64,000 bases of DNA from Thermosipho sp. (in: thermotogales) (GTDB taxonomy: Bacteria; Thermotogota; Thermotogae; Thermotogales; Fervidobacteriaceae): contig JACDOA010000002.1 of the NCBI GenBank assembly GCA_017656335.1, positions 62,001 to 126,000 on the forward strand. The letters run 5' to 3'. A program made the position numbers and the translations under genes. Within the stretch, counting starts at the first letter, position 1. Each line of letters opens with the position of its first letter. Shown one piece after another: positions 45,081-52,694 of this stretch. The notes under the pieces were generated by a model that did not search any database, was not told the origin of the DNA, and saw nothing but the letters and a program-made list of their open reading frames with translations.

Positions 45081-46382
45081 CTACATTTTTAAAATATTTT
45101 TTATATCTTCTTCTGGATCACTTATTAGTTTTAAATCAAAATTATCTTGGAGAGATTTTAAAATTTCATCATTAACCCATGCTGGTAAAACTGGCCCAAG
45201 ATAAATTCCCTTTATTCCCAATGCTAGTAATGTCCATAAAATTGCAACTGCCTTTTGTTCCATCCACGTTAAAACCAATGAAAGGGGTAAATCATTAATT
45301 CCAACATTAAATAATTTTGAAAGCGCTTCAGCTACCTCAATCGCAACAATTGTATCATTACACTGCCCTACATCAATTAATCTTGGTATTCCATCAATAT
45401 TTCCTAAATCAAGATCATTAAATCTAAATTTTCCACAAGCAAGAGTTAAAACTATTGTATCTTTTGGTAGTTTCTCAACAAACTCTCTATAATATGAGCC
45501 CTTTCTTGTCGGTGTATCACAACCACCCACTACAAAGAAATGCCTAATTTTACCTTTTTCTACATTTTCTTTTATTTTATCAGCAAGAGATAGAATAACT
45601 TTTGTTGAATAACCTGTCACCAACTTATAGCTTCCAGGTTTTTCCTCTAATTTTGGTAAACTCTTTGCCTTTTCAATTACCTCTGTATAATCGTATCCTT
45701 CAATATGCTTTACTCCAGGTAATTTTGCTATCGATGTTGTAAACATTCTGTCTTTGTAAGATTCTTTTGGAATAAGTACACAATTACTTGTTCCAAGAAT
45801 TGCAGCAGGAATTTCATCAAAAAGTTTTCTTTGATCATACCAAGCTTTTCCTAGATTTCCCGCTAAATTCTTGTATTTTCTTAATTCTGGATAACCGTGA
45901 GCTGGAAGCATTTCAGAGTGTGTGTAAACATATACATCAGTACCTTCCACTTGTTTTAATAATTCTTCAAGGGCTTTCAAATTATGTCCAGTAACAATTA
46001 TTGCATGTCCTTTTTTTGTTCCTGTTTCAACTTCTGTTGGAGTTGGTTCACCATAAGTTTCTATGTGTGCTTTTTTCAAAAGTTGCATAACTTTGTAATT
46101 CATCATTCCAGCTTCAAGAGCAAGTTTGACAAGATTTTCACCATCAAAATTTACATTAGTAAGCGTTGTATATAAGCCCTTACCTAAATAAGCAGCTATT
46201 TCTTCATCGTAATATCCAAGTTCACGAGCATGGTAATAATATGCAGAAATTCCCTTCAATATATAAATTAAATTGTCTTGAAGTCTTGCAACTGTTGGAC
46301 TTTTCCCACAAACACCACTTACAGTACATCCTTCTCCATTCATTGTTTGAGAACACTGGTAACAAAACATATTTAAAGCCAT
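45081..46382 (-). CDS. hcp: Hybrid cluster protein (hydroxylamine reductase)
   Basis: Fe-S protein with a cubane cluster and the hybrid Fe-S-O cluster. It reduces NO or hydroxylamine during nitrosative stress. The N-terminal cubane Cys are C7, C10, C19 and C25 (CYQC...GC...GVCGK). The hybrid cluster ligands lie in [16 protein letters not shown] and VGQCNDTIV, and the conserved C-terminus is [25 protein letters not shown]. The 433 residues are shorter than the about 550 of most bacterial Hcp and match the class III form found in thermophiles. AGGAGGTG precedes the ATG. A Crp-like half-site pair TGTTAC/TTTACA is near 46432-46448. Confidence 0.93.
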   Translation of the reverse strand: MALNMFCYQCSQTMNGEGCTVSGVCGKSPTVARLQDNLIYILKGISAYYYHARELGYYDEEIAAYLGKGLYTTLTNVNFDGENLVKLALEAGMMNYKVMQLLKKAHIETYGEPTPTEVETGTKKGHAIIVTGHNLKALEELLKQVEGTDVYVYTHSEMLPAHGYPELRKYKNLAGNLGKAWYDQRKLFDEIPAAILGTSNCVLIPKESYKDRMFTTSIAKLPGVKHIEGYDYTEVIEKAKSLPKLEEKPGSYKLVTGYSTKVILSLADKIKENVEKGKIRHFFVVGGCDTPTRKGSYYREFVEKLPKDTIVLTLACGKFRFNDLDLGNIDGIPRLIDVGQCNDTIVAIEVAEALSKLFNVGINDLPLSLVLTWMEQKAVAILWTLLALGIKGIYLGPVLPAWVNDEILKSLQDNFDLKLISDPEEDIKNILKM

Positions 46383-46544
46383 AATATCACCTCCTGAATA
46401 TTTCTTGCATTTTTATTTTAATGAATTTTCTTGTAAATATCGGTAACATAGATTACGAAAAGTGAATTTAACTAATTATGTGAGTATACAAAAGAATTAA
46501 AATAATAAAAAATATCTATTCCTCTCTTTTGCATATAAAGAGTA

Positions 46545-46573
46545 TTGCTGGTAATTTTTACATATGCTAAAAT
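46545..46573 (+). promoter_or_regulatory. Promoter for the DUF1015 gene
   Basis: TTGCTG (46545-46550), exactly 17 bases, then TAAAAT (46568-46573). The start codon is 36 bases further on. Confidence 0.65.
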
Positions 46574-46608
46574 GAGATTGGAGAAATTATTTAAAAGGAG
46601 GGATAAAA

Positions 46609-47847
46609 TTGATTGTTAGACCTTTCAGAGGCTTGAGACCTCGAAAAGATATGATTGAAAAAGTTGCAGCTAAGCCATATGATGTTGTCACGACTGAAGA
46701 AGCTAGAAAAGAAGCTCAAAAAAATCCATATACATTTTACAAAGTAACAAGACCTGAAATAAATTTTCAAAGTAAAGTAGACACACATTCTGATGAAGTA
46801 ATATTAAAAGGGAAAGAAGTACTTGATCAATATCAAAAAGATAACGTAATGATTTTAGAAGAAAAACCTGCAATTTACGTTTACAAAGAAGAATGGAATG
46901 GATTTTCACAAATTGGAATATATGCAACATTTTCCACACAAGAATACAGAGAAGGTAAAATTAAGAAACACGAACTTACAAGAAAAGATAAGGAAGATGA
47001 GAGAGCAAAACATGTGAAATTACTGAAAGCACATACAGGCCCTGTATTTTTAATGTACAGATCAAAACCCGAACTTGATGAACTTATCATTAAACATACT
47101 TCAAAAACTCCTGAATATGATTATGTTGATGACACTGGAATCCATCATACCTTGTGGGTTGTAAAAGATGAAAAAGAAATTAATGAAATCGTTAATGCTT
47201 TTAAATCTGTTGATGCGTTTTATATAGCCGATGGACACCATAGGGCTGCTGCCGCAGCTAGAGCTGCAGAAGAATTTGCAAAAGAAAATCCTAACCATAC
47301 AGGTGAAGAAGAATACAACTTCTTTTTAGCCGTTTTATTCCCACATAATCAATTAAATATTTTAGATTATAATAGAGTAGTTAAAGATTTAAATGGGTTG
47401 ACTGAAGAAGAATTTCTTAATAAAGTTTCTGAAAAATTCATAGTTGAGAAGGCTCCAAAATCTCCATATAAGCCAGAAAAGAAACATGAATTTGGAATGT
47501 ATTTAAACAACAAATGGTACAAATTAACAGCAAAAGAAGGTACTTATAATGAAAATGATGTAGTATCTTCTCTTGATGTTGCAATATTACAAGAAAACTT
47601 ATTAAATCCAGTTTTAGGTATTGAAAACCCAAGAACTAATAAAAGAATTGATTTTGTAGGTGGAATAAAAGGTATGGAGGAACTTCAAAAACTTGTTGAT
47701 AGTGGTGAATTTAAAGTCGCCTTTTCTCTTTTCCCAACATCAATTGAGGATTTGCTTCAAGTAGCTGATGAAGGGAAAATTATGCCACCAAAATCAACCT
47801 GGTTTGAACCAAAATTAAAAAGTGGAATACTTGTACATTTAATCTAA
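46609..47847 (+). CDS. DUF1015-family protein
   Basis: A 412-residue cytoplasmic protein of the DUF1015 family. Family marks are IVRPFRGLRPRKDMIEKVAAKPYDVV at the start, PYTFYKVTRPEI, AFYIADGHHRAAAAARAAEE (the conserved GHHR block) and VGGIKGMEELQKLVDSGEF near the end. The biochemical role is not assigned here. It has its own promoter and terminator and is monocistronic. The start is TTG after AGGAGGG. Confidence 0.88.
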   Translation: MIVRPFRGLRPRKDMIEKVAAKPYDVVTTEEARKEAQKNPYTFYKVTRPEINFQSKVDTHSDEVILKGKEVLDQYQKDNVMILEEKPAIYVYKEEWNGFSQIGIYATFSTQEYREGKIKKHELTRKDKEDERAKHVKLLKAHTGPVFLMYRSKPELDELIIKHTSKTPEYDYVDDTGIHHTLWVVKDEKEINEIVNAFKSVDAFYIADGHHRAAAAARAAEEFAKENPNHTGEEEYNFFLAVLFPHNQLNILDYNRVVKDLNGLTEEEFLNKVSEKFIVEKAPKSPYKPEKKHEFGMYLNNKWYKLTAKEGTYNENDVVSSLDVAILQENLLNPVLGIENPRTNKRIDFVGGIKGMEELQKLVDSGEFKVAFSLFPTSIEDLLQVADEGKIMPPKSTWFEPKLKSGILVHLI

Positions 47848-47851
47848 AAAA

Positions 47852-47877
47852 AAAAGGAGGGTTTAAACCCTCCTTTT
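47852..47877. terminator. Terminator after the DUF1015 gene
   Basis: A perfect 26-base palindrome (AAAAGGAGGGTTT and its complement), followed by T-rich DNA; A-rich upstream, so it can serve both strands. Confidence 0.85.
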
Positions 47878-47883
47878 AACTTT

Positions 47884-48084
47884 TTATACAAAAAAAGCCA
47901 ATAGTCCAGAAATTCCAAATAAAATACCACTAACTATTAAAAGTCTTAAAGCAATCTTTGTACTTTTCTTTTCTTTTTCTTCCAACTTTTTTCGCATTGC
48001 TCTCATCCCAATTTCAAAAAAAATTAAAGAACCAGCCAAAGAAACAACAGCAGAGATAAAAAATAAATTAGACAGCAACTTCAT
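47884..48084 (-). CDS. Small two-helix membrane protein
   Basis: A 66-residue protein with two transmembrane helices (about residues 5-25 and 46-65) and a highly basic linker (RAMRKKLEEKEKKSTK) that should face the cytoplasm. No domain was recognised. AAGGAGGG precedes the ATG by 6 bases. It starts one base after the Nudix gene stop and is cotranscribed with it. Function unknown. Confidence 0.65.
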   Translation of the reverse strand: MKLLSNLFFISAVVSLAGSLIFFEIGMRAMRKKLEEKEKKSTKIALRLLIVSGILFGISGLLAFFV

Positions 48085-48085
48085 A

Positions 48086-48634
48086 TTATCCCTCCTTGAT
48101 AGCCCTTAAATAAAAATAAGCTTTAAAAACTCCCGCAATAGTTTTTGCATCCGTTATTTTTCCATCGATACACTCTTTTAAAGCTAAATTAAGACCTTTA
48201 AATTCAAGTTCAATTATTTCATCTTCATCAGGTTCCATTTTACCATCTTCTAAACCTCTTGCAAGATAAAGGTGGATAACTTCATTTGAAAAACCGGGAG
48301 TCGTAAAAATATAGCCCATATAAATAAATTCATTTGCTCTAAATCCTGTTTCTTCTTTTAATTCTCTTTTTGCGCATTCTAGAGGATCTTCATTTGGAGA
48401 ATCAAATTTTCCAGCAGGTATTTCCAGCAAATCTTGTCCCAAAGGATATCTAAATTGTCTTACAAAAACAATTTTATTATCATCTGTTACTGGAACAACA
48501 GCTACAGCTCCAGGATGTAAAACGTATTCACGTGTGCTAACTTTTCCATTTTGTAGAAGAACTTCATCCTTTTTAACATGAAGTAAGACACCCTTAAAAA
48601 TATCTCTACTTGACAACTTCTTTTCTTCCATCAT
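48086..48634 (-). CDS. Nudix hydrolase, ADP-ribose pyrophosphatase type
   Basis: Hydrolyses nucleoside diphosphates linked to another moiety, here probably ADP-ribose. The Nudix box is GKFDSPNEDPLECAKRELKEETGF (shown in part: G at the start, RELKEE at the core). VRQFRYPLGQDLLEIPAG before it and YIFTTPGFSNEVIHLYLA after it are typical of the ADPRase group, with the extra Glu in PDEDEIIELEF. The 182-residue length is normal. Two ATG codons are adjacent; either may start. Confidence 0.92.
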   Translation of the reverse strand: MMEEKKLSSRDIFKGVLLHVKKDEVLLQNGKVSTREYVLHPGAVAVVPVTDDNKIVFVRQFRYPLGQDLLEIPAGKFDSPNEDPLECAKRELKEETGFRANEFIYMGYIFTTPGFSNEVIHLYLARGLEDGKMEPDEDEIIELEFKGLNLALKECIDGKITDAKTIAGVFKAYFYLRAIKEG

Positions 48635-48757
48635 TTCCCCTCCAAATACTTATATGTATGATAATTTGACAAAGTTTATCTACAAATTAACAAATTCAAT
48701 GTTGATTTTTAAATACTAAGTGATAAACTAACATTGGAAAATGCATAATCATAATAC

Positions 48758-49324
48758 ATGATTTATTATACTATATTGTTTGCAAAGAACGTTGAATTAG
48801 CTGTAATTGCTTTGTTGGGTGGATCGTTTTTAATTTTTAAATTTTCTAATGGTTATGAAGATGTTGCTAAAGAAATAGATTGGGATATGCTATTTTTCTT
48901 TGCTGGTTTATACATGCTTTCATATGCTCTGGAAGAAATAGGATTTACTGAAAAAATTGCTTCTATGTTCTCTCCAATCATTAGCCATCAAATTCTCATA
49001 TTATTCATCTTTTATTTAATCTCGATTTTCACAGTACCCATACTTAATAATGTACCAACAGCACTAATATTAGCTCCAGTAATAAAGATACTAGTTGCTA
49101 AAGGAGTTTCGCCTTTACTCTGGTGGACATTCGCAATTGGTGCAAATTTTTCAACTAATCTCACACCACTTGGTGCAATTCAAAATATAGTTGCAGTAAA
49201 TTTTTTAGAAAAGAATTTAGGAAGAAAATTTAGATTTTTTGAATATCTAAAATGGAAAATTCTACCTGTTTTAATTTCCTTGATTATTGGAGCATTTTAT
49301 ATCATTTTTCTTCTATTCTCATAA
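48758..49324 (+). pseudogene. Truncated ArsB/NhaD-type ion permease (C-terminal half)
   Basis: A 188-residue integral membrane fragment matching the second half of ArsB/NhaD (ion transporter superfamily) permeases: IDWDMLFFFAGLYMLSYALEE, VPILNNVPTALILAPVI and a polar helix with GANFSTNLTPLGAIQN. Full proteins are about 420 residues with two such halves. No ribosome binding site precedes the ATG, and the 120 bases upstream hold no N-terminal half. I take it as a remnant of an arsenite- or sodium-export gene; a functional half-transporter is possible but unlikely. Confidence 0.7.
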
Positions 49325-49348
49325 ATTCCAATTTTTTCCAAATGAAAC

Positions 49349-49388
49349 TTGACTTATAATTTTAAAAGTTGTACAATTAAATTGTACA
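49349..49388 (+). promoter_or_regulatory. Strong promoter with a perfect palindromic operator
   Basis: TTGACT (49349-49354), 17 bases, then TACAAT (49372-49377). The palindrome TGTACAAT-TAA-ATTGTACA (49370-49388) lies across the -10, so a bound repressor would block RNA polymerase. It controls the SPW-like membrane protein gene. The regulator is unknown; ArsR or another repressor of this region are candidates. Confidence 0.75.
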
Positions 49389-49435
49389 TTTTAATTAATG
49401 CTCATTTGATAAATTGATCTCGGGAGGTGAAAAGT

Positions 49436-49750
49436 ATGACGTGGAAGGGTTGGGTAATTTTGATTTTATCAGTATGGTTAATTATTTCAGCATTCATTCC
49501 AGGAATTGTAACTTCTTCAACGGGTAATTTAACAAACTTTTTGGTAGTTGGTATTCTTATGCTTATTGTGTCTTTCCCAATGTTTAAAGCTTCTAAAGGT
49601 GTTGCTTCAGGTATTTTAATTTTCTCACTTTGGTTAATTATTTCAGCATTCATTTCAGGAATTACTGGTTCAAAAGGGGCAGCTATGACTAATGCTCTTG
49701 TTGTTGGTATTATTACATTAATTCTTTCATTTTTTGATAAAAAAGCATAA
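49436..49750 (+). CDS. Membrane protein with two SPW-like repeats
   Basis: A 104-residue protein with four predicted helices in two near-identical halves: SVWLIISAFIPGIVTSS and SLWLIISAFISGITGSK, each followed by an N-x-LVVGI-type helix. This resembles SPW-repeat proteins, whose role is unknown. The duplication is also visible in the DNA: 33 bases at about 49475 and 49631 differ at only a few positions, so the gene grew by tandem duplication. ATG 49436 follows GGGAGGTG by 6 bases. It is a single-gene unit between a strong regulated promoter and a perfect terminator. Confidence 0.75.
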   Translation: MTWKGWVILILSVWLIISAFIPGIVTSSTGNLTNFLVVGILMLIVSFPMFKASKGVASGILIFSLWLIISAFISGITGSKGAAMTNALVVGIITLILSFFDKKA

Positions 49751-49766
49751 ATAAACATAATTTAAC

Positions 49767-49798
49767 AAAATCTCCCTGCATTAATGCAGGGAGATTTT
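49767..49798. terminator. Terminator, perfect 32-base palindrome
   Basis: Two 16-base arms, AAAATCTCCCTGCATT and its complement, ending in a T run. It lies between the convergent SPW-like and BASS transporter genes and can stop both. Confidence 0.9.
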
Positions 49799-50791
49799 TT
49801 ATTTTCTTTCAAAATACTTTTTCACTAAATTTTCCAAATGAATATACGCTATGAGAAAAATTATTTGGAAAATCGGAAGAACTGCTGCTGGAACTGCAAC
49901 CATTGGTCCAAAAGCAAGTGATGCAATTGCAACTGCTGTTCCATTATTTTTTCCTGTGCTTAAAAAAACAATTCCCATGTGTTCCTCATATGATAACCCT
50001 ACTTTTTTATTTAAATATGTTTCTAACAAAAGAGCTATAGATAAATAAATTAATGTCACAACTCCCATGACTATTACTAAATGAATTTTTGTTAATAACA
50101 TTTTTCCCTTTAAGAAAAATATAATAAAGACTACAAAAAGCATTGAAACAAGAGTTATAAAAGAAAACAAAGGCTTTAATTCTTTTAAAGCTTTCTCATC
50201 TTTTGCTTTTACTAATCCCCAACGTGTAATGACCCCTAAAATTATCGGTAAAATAACTACATAAAGTAAAGATCTCCAAATTTCTGCCATAGGAATCGGT
50301 ATATTTACACCTCGTCCAATAAAGTGAAAATAAACGGGAGTTAAAATGGGAATTAATAAAAAATTAACTGCCTGAGCAATCGAAGCAATTTCAACGCTTC
50401 CTTTAACTATACCGGTATAACCAACACTCGAAGAACTAACTGGTATAAGCATTACAAGAATAAAACCTAAAAATAATTCATTGTCATGAATGAATAATTT
50501 TGCTAAAATCAAAGCAATTACTGGCGTCAGTATATAATTGTAAAAAACACTCATTAAAATTGCCTTAGGATCCTTCGCTATATTTTTCACTTTTAACCAA
50601 TTAATATTAATCATCATCGGATAAATCATAAAAAATACAAATAAAATAACTAAACGTGTAAAACTAATTCTATGATTTAAAGAAAAATCTGAAAATTTTA
50701 CGCCTAGAAACCATCCTGCCAGAACACTTACCATGGAATAGAAAATAAAATATTTTTTTAAATTAGCCGTAATTCTTACTAAGAAATTCAT
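49799..50791 (-). CDS. BASS/ACR3-type transporter (arsenite or organic anion)
   Basis: Inner-membrane protein of 330 residues with about ten helices. The motifs resemble the bile acid:sodium symporter superfamily, which includes the ACR3 arsenite exporters: MIPVSSSSVGYTGIVKGS and FLSTGKNNGTAVAIASLAFGP. Without the diagnostic ACR3 Cys being sure, the substrate may be arsenite or an organic anion. Nearby arsR and a broken ArsB-like gene favour metalloid export, by context only. GGAGGT precedes the ATG. Confidence 0.75.
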   Translation of the reverse strand: MNFLVRITANLKKYFIFYSMVSVLAGWFLGVKFSDFSLNHRISFTRLVILFVFFMIYPMMININWLKVKNIAKDPKAILMSVFYNYILTPVIALILAKLFIHDNELFLGFILVMLIPVSSSSVGYTGIVKGSVEIASIAQAVNFLLIPILTPVYFHFIGRGVNIPIPMAEIWRSLLYVVILPIILGVITRWGLVKAKDEKALKELKPLFSFITLVSMLFVVFIIFFLKGKMLLTKIHLVIVMGVVTLIYLSIALLLETYLNKKVGLSYEEHMGIVFLSTGKNNGTAVAIASLAFGPMVAVPAAVLPIFQIIFLIAYIHLENLVKKYFERK

Positions 50792-51182
50792 AATAGTACC
50801 TCCAATTAACCTAACAAAAATTTTAACAAATATTTTTTCTGAGTTTCTACTTTCATTTTGGTTGAAAAACGAGAATCAAACCCGGAAAAAGTGTCAAAAA
50901 AATAACAATAAATCTTGCAAAAACCGATGCTCCAAAAATGAGGTTTCTGCAACTGAAAAAAATTAAAATTAATCTAATCTACCCAATTAATTTTTTTGTG
51001 TAGATTATCATCATAACAAATCCAGGTACCTATAAAGTAAAAAGCAAGTTTATCCAGCTTGATTATAAAGAATTTCAGAGACTAAAAAAGTAGGGGTGAA
51101 AAATTCCCCCTACACTTTTTATACCATTTGTACCATTGAAAATATTATTGTATCTTCTAATAAAATAAAACATACAAAATCA
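50792..51182. other. Intergenic region without a recognised gene
   Basis: A 391-base gap upstream of the BASS transporter (minus strand). It contains the arsR terminator (51084-51120) and an inverted pair TAATCTAC/GTAGATTA near 50971-51009. A short minus-strand hydrophobic frame and a short plus-strand frame lack start codons. I see no complete gene; it may hold remnants of lost ones. Confidence 0.4.
51084..51120 (-). terminator. Terminator after arsR
   Basis: GTAGGGG and CCCCTAC form a 7-bp stem; read on the minus strand the hairpin is followed by TTTTTT. It lies 63 bases past the arsR stop. Confidence 0.75.
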
Positions 51183-51506
51183 TTATTCTTCACTTCCAAC
51201 TGAATATTTTTCACCAATTTCTATGATTTTTTTTATTTTATCATCGCTTATGCTATAACGAATATATTTACCATCTCTTATTGCTTTGACAACTTTATAT
51301 TGTTTTAAAATTTTCAACTGATGAGAACAAGTCGATTGGTTTAAACCAACAATTTCACAAATTTTCTTTACACATTTCTCGCCATCAAGAAGAGCATGTA
51401 AAACTTTTAATCTTGTAGGATCTGAAAAAATTGAAAAAAGTTCAGCCATATCTACATAATAATCATGAGATTCTCTAAATTTCATAATTTTACTTCCTTT
51501 TGTCAA
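51183..51506 (-). CDS. ArsR-family metalloregulatory repressor
   Basis: Winged-helix repressor of 107 residues. The core is AELFSIFSDPTRLKVLHALLDGEKCVKKICEIVGLNQSTCSHQLKILK (in part), with Cys in GEKCVKK and in QSTCSHQL, near the ArsR metal site ELCVCD, which is not exact here. The metal (As, Sb, Zn or Cd) is not certain. The TTG at 51506 is chosen because AAAGGAGGT lies 6 bases upstream; the ATG at 51485 has a weaker site and the longer reading runs through the promoter. It has its own promoter and operator and may repress itself and the transporter downstream. Confidence 0.85.
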   Translation of the reverse strand: MTKGSKIMKFRESHDYYVDMAELFSIFSDPTRLKVLHALLDGEKCVKKICEIVGLNQSTCSHQLKILKQYKVVKAIRDGKYIRYSISDDKIKKIIEIGEKYSVGSEE

Positions 51507-51543
51507 CTCAATACCTCCTTTAAGTAAAACAATTAAACACTTG

Positions 51544-51591
51544 CTAATATTTGCATATATTAATTGTACATCAACACTCATTTACTGTCAA
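51544..51591 (-). promoter_or_regulatory. arsR promoter and candidate operator
   Basis: On the minus strand TTGACA (51591-51586), 17 bases, then TACAAT (51568-51563). An imperfect 10-10 palindrome (51544-51563), plus-strand CTAATATTTG-CATATATTAA, begins at the -10 and covers the start site. This is the usual place and AT-rich style of ArsR/SmtB operators. Confidence 0.75.
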
Positions 51592-51595
51592 TAAC

Positions 51596-51624
51596 AAAAG
51601 GCCCCAGAATTGGGGCCTTTTGTT
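51596..51624. terminator. Terminator after the ferredoxin gene
   Basis: AAAAGGCCCCA and TGGGGCCTTTT form an 11-bp stem with a short loop, followed by T residues on the minus strand, 17 bases past the ferredoxin stop. Confidence 0.85.
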
Positions 51625-51640
51625 AAAAATAGTTAAAATT

Positions 51641-52063
51641 TTACTTATTAAAATCAGATTCCGTTTCTTTACTTGATAAATTATCTTCACAGCCAATAAT
51701 TGGAGCAATAATTTCAAAAGATTTCTTTACAACGTTATTCTTTGCTACAAGTTTTTTCATTATGGAAACATCAGGGAAAGCAATTGCATTTGTGGGACAA
51801 AGATTTGCACAAGTTTGACAACCTACTAAACAATTATATTTATATTTAACAACTGGTTTAGAAAGTTGTTTATCAAAATCAAAAACTCTCCTTCCACACG
51901 TAACAAAGCATAAACCACAGCCAGCACATTTATCATGATCAATGGTAGGGTACCACTCTATTTCTTTTCTATCAACTCCCCACCATGAAACTACAGATAA
52001 ATCTTTTACTTCCCTTTTCAATGCATCTTTTCCAATAATTGGAAAATCTTTTGGCTCAGACAT
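51641..52063 (-). CDS. Ferredoxin-like 4Fe-4S protein
   Basis: A 140-residue protein with two Fe-S motifs: CAGCGLCFVTC and CLVGCQTCANLCP. The first is C-x2-C-x2-C-x3-C; the second has one extra residue in its first loop. The extensions at both ends exceed a plain ferredoxin of about 60 residues, and the N-terminal WWGVDRKEIEWYP block is typical of a group of uncharacterised ferredoxins found near metal and redox genes. The C-terminus is Lys/Glu/Ser-rich. Probably carries electrons; partner unknown. AGGAGGTG precedes the ATG. Confidence 0.85.
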   Translation of the reverse strand: MSEPKDFPIIGKDALKREVKDLSVVSWWGVDRKEIEWYPTIDHDKCAGCGLCFVTCGRRVFDFDKQLSKPVVKYKYNCLVGCQTCANLCPTNAIAFPDVSIMKKLVAKNNVVKKSFEIIAPIIGCEDNLSSKETESDFNK

Positions 52064-52162
52064 ACGTTCACCTCCTATTATGTGATTTTTTTCTTGAATA
52101 TATTATAATATCAATATATTTCGTTTTTATTATTTTTCAATTAATTTTCTTAAAACTAAAAA

Positions 52163-52186
52163 AAAATAGCGGGCAAAAGCCCGCTT
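52163..52186 (-). terminator. Terminator after tRNA-Ser
   Basis: GCGGGC/GCCCGC stem with a TTTT loop, followed on the minus strand by TATTTTTTTTT. It begins two bases after the encoded CCA. Confidence 0.85.
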
Positions 52187-52188
52187 CT

Positions 52189-52278
52189 TGGCGGAGGCGG
52201 TGGGACTCGAACCCACAAGGGCATTACTGCCCACCGGTTTTCGAGACCGGCCCCTTAGCCAGTTCGGTGCACGCCTCC
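52189..52278 (-). tRNA. tRNA-Ser (anticodon CGA)
   Basis: A 90-base tRNA with CCA encoded. The acceptor arms are GGAGGCG and CGCCTCC, and the anticodon stem-loop is CCGGT-CTCGAAA-ACCGG with anticodon CGA, reading the codon UCG. The long variable arm (GGGCA/TGCCC) is typical of serine tRNAs. The T-arm is GTGGG-TTCGAGT-CCCAC. Genes on either side belong to the metal-resistance region. Confidence 0.95.
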
Positions 52279-52343
52279 TCAAATTTTATATTAACATAAA
52301 TAATTATAAAATTCAATAAATTCGAATATATTAAAGTTTTTGA

Positions 52344-52377
52344 TATAATTAAAATGCCCACCCCCATATAGGGGGGT
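52344..52377 (+). promoter_or_regulatory. csoR promoter (-10) and CsoR operator
   Basis: TATAAT at 52344-52349, then the inverted repeat ACCCCC-ATATAG-GGGGGT at 52360-52377. This G/C-tract dyad is the known form of CsoR operators and would block transcription when CsoR is copper-free. The -35 is weak. Confidence 0.8.
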
Positions 52378-52406
52378 TATAAAAAAATTAAAAATGGAGG
52401 AGTATT

Positions 52407-52679
52407 ATGGACCGTAGTAAAAGTTTACAACTTTTGAAAAACGCAAAAGGACAGGTTGAAGCAGTCATCAAAATGCTAGAGAATGACAGATACTGTATTG
52501 ATATTTCAAAGCAAATTTTAGCTTCTATTTCTCTTTTAAAAAAAGCAAATGTAGAAATACTAAATTCCCATCTTGAACATTGTATTAAACAAGCAGCTTT
52601 ATCAAAAGATCCAGAAGAAATAAATATTAAAATTAAAGAATTAGAAGAAGTATTAGAATATCTGAGCAAAATTGTATAA
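52407..52679 (+). CDS. csoR: Copper-sensing repressor CsoR
   Basis: Four-helix-bundle repressor of 90 residues that releases DNA on binding Cu(I). The X-Cys-His-Cys ligands are Cys30, His55 and Cys59 with the same spacing as in Mycobacterium CsoR (25 and 4 residues). It sits directly downstream of a classic CsoR operator and upstream of the decayed copper ATPase, which it should regulate with copZ. GGAGG precedes the ATG. Confidence 0.92.
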   Translation: MDRSKSLQLLKNAKGQVEAVIKMLENDRYCIDISKQILASISLLKKANVEILNSHLEHCIKQAALSKDPEEINIKIKELEEVLEYLSKIV

Positions 52680-52694
52680 AAAAGGAGAGAAGTA

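Noticed and set aside
49402-49758. 118-codon minus-strand ORF opposite the SPW-like gene, also with an internal repeat
   Set aside because: The repeat is simply the complement of the duplicated coding DNA; the plus strand has the promoter, ribosome site and family match.
50850-50985. Minus-strand hydrophobic frame (reads RNLIFGASVFARFIVIFLTL and on) in the gap upstream of the transporter
   Set aside because: No start codon or ribosome site, about 40 codons, and AT-rich DNA easily gives hydrophobic frames. It could be a gene remnant but cannot be supported.
52189-52278. Integration site (att) at tRNA-Ser
   Set aside because: No integrase gene and no second copy of the tRNA 3' end were seen within the window.
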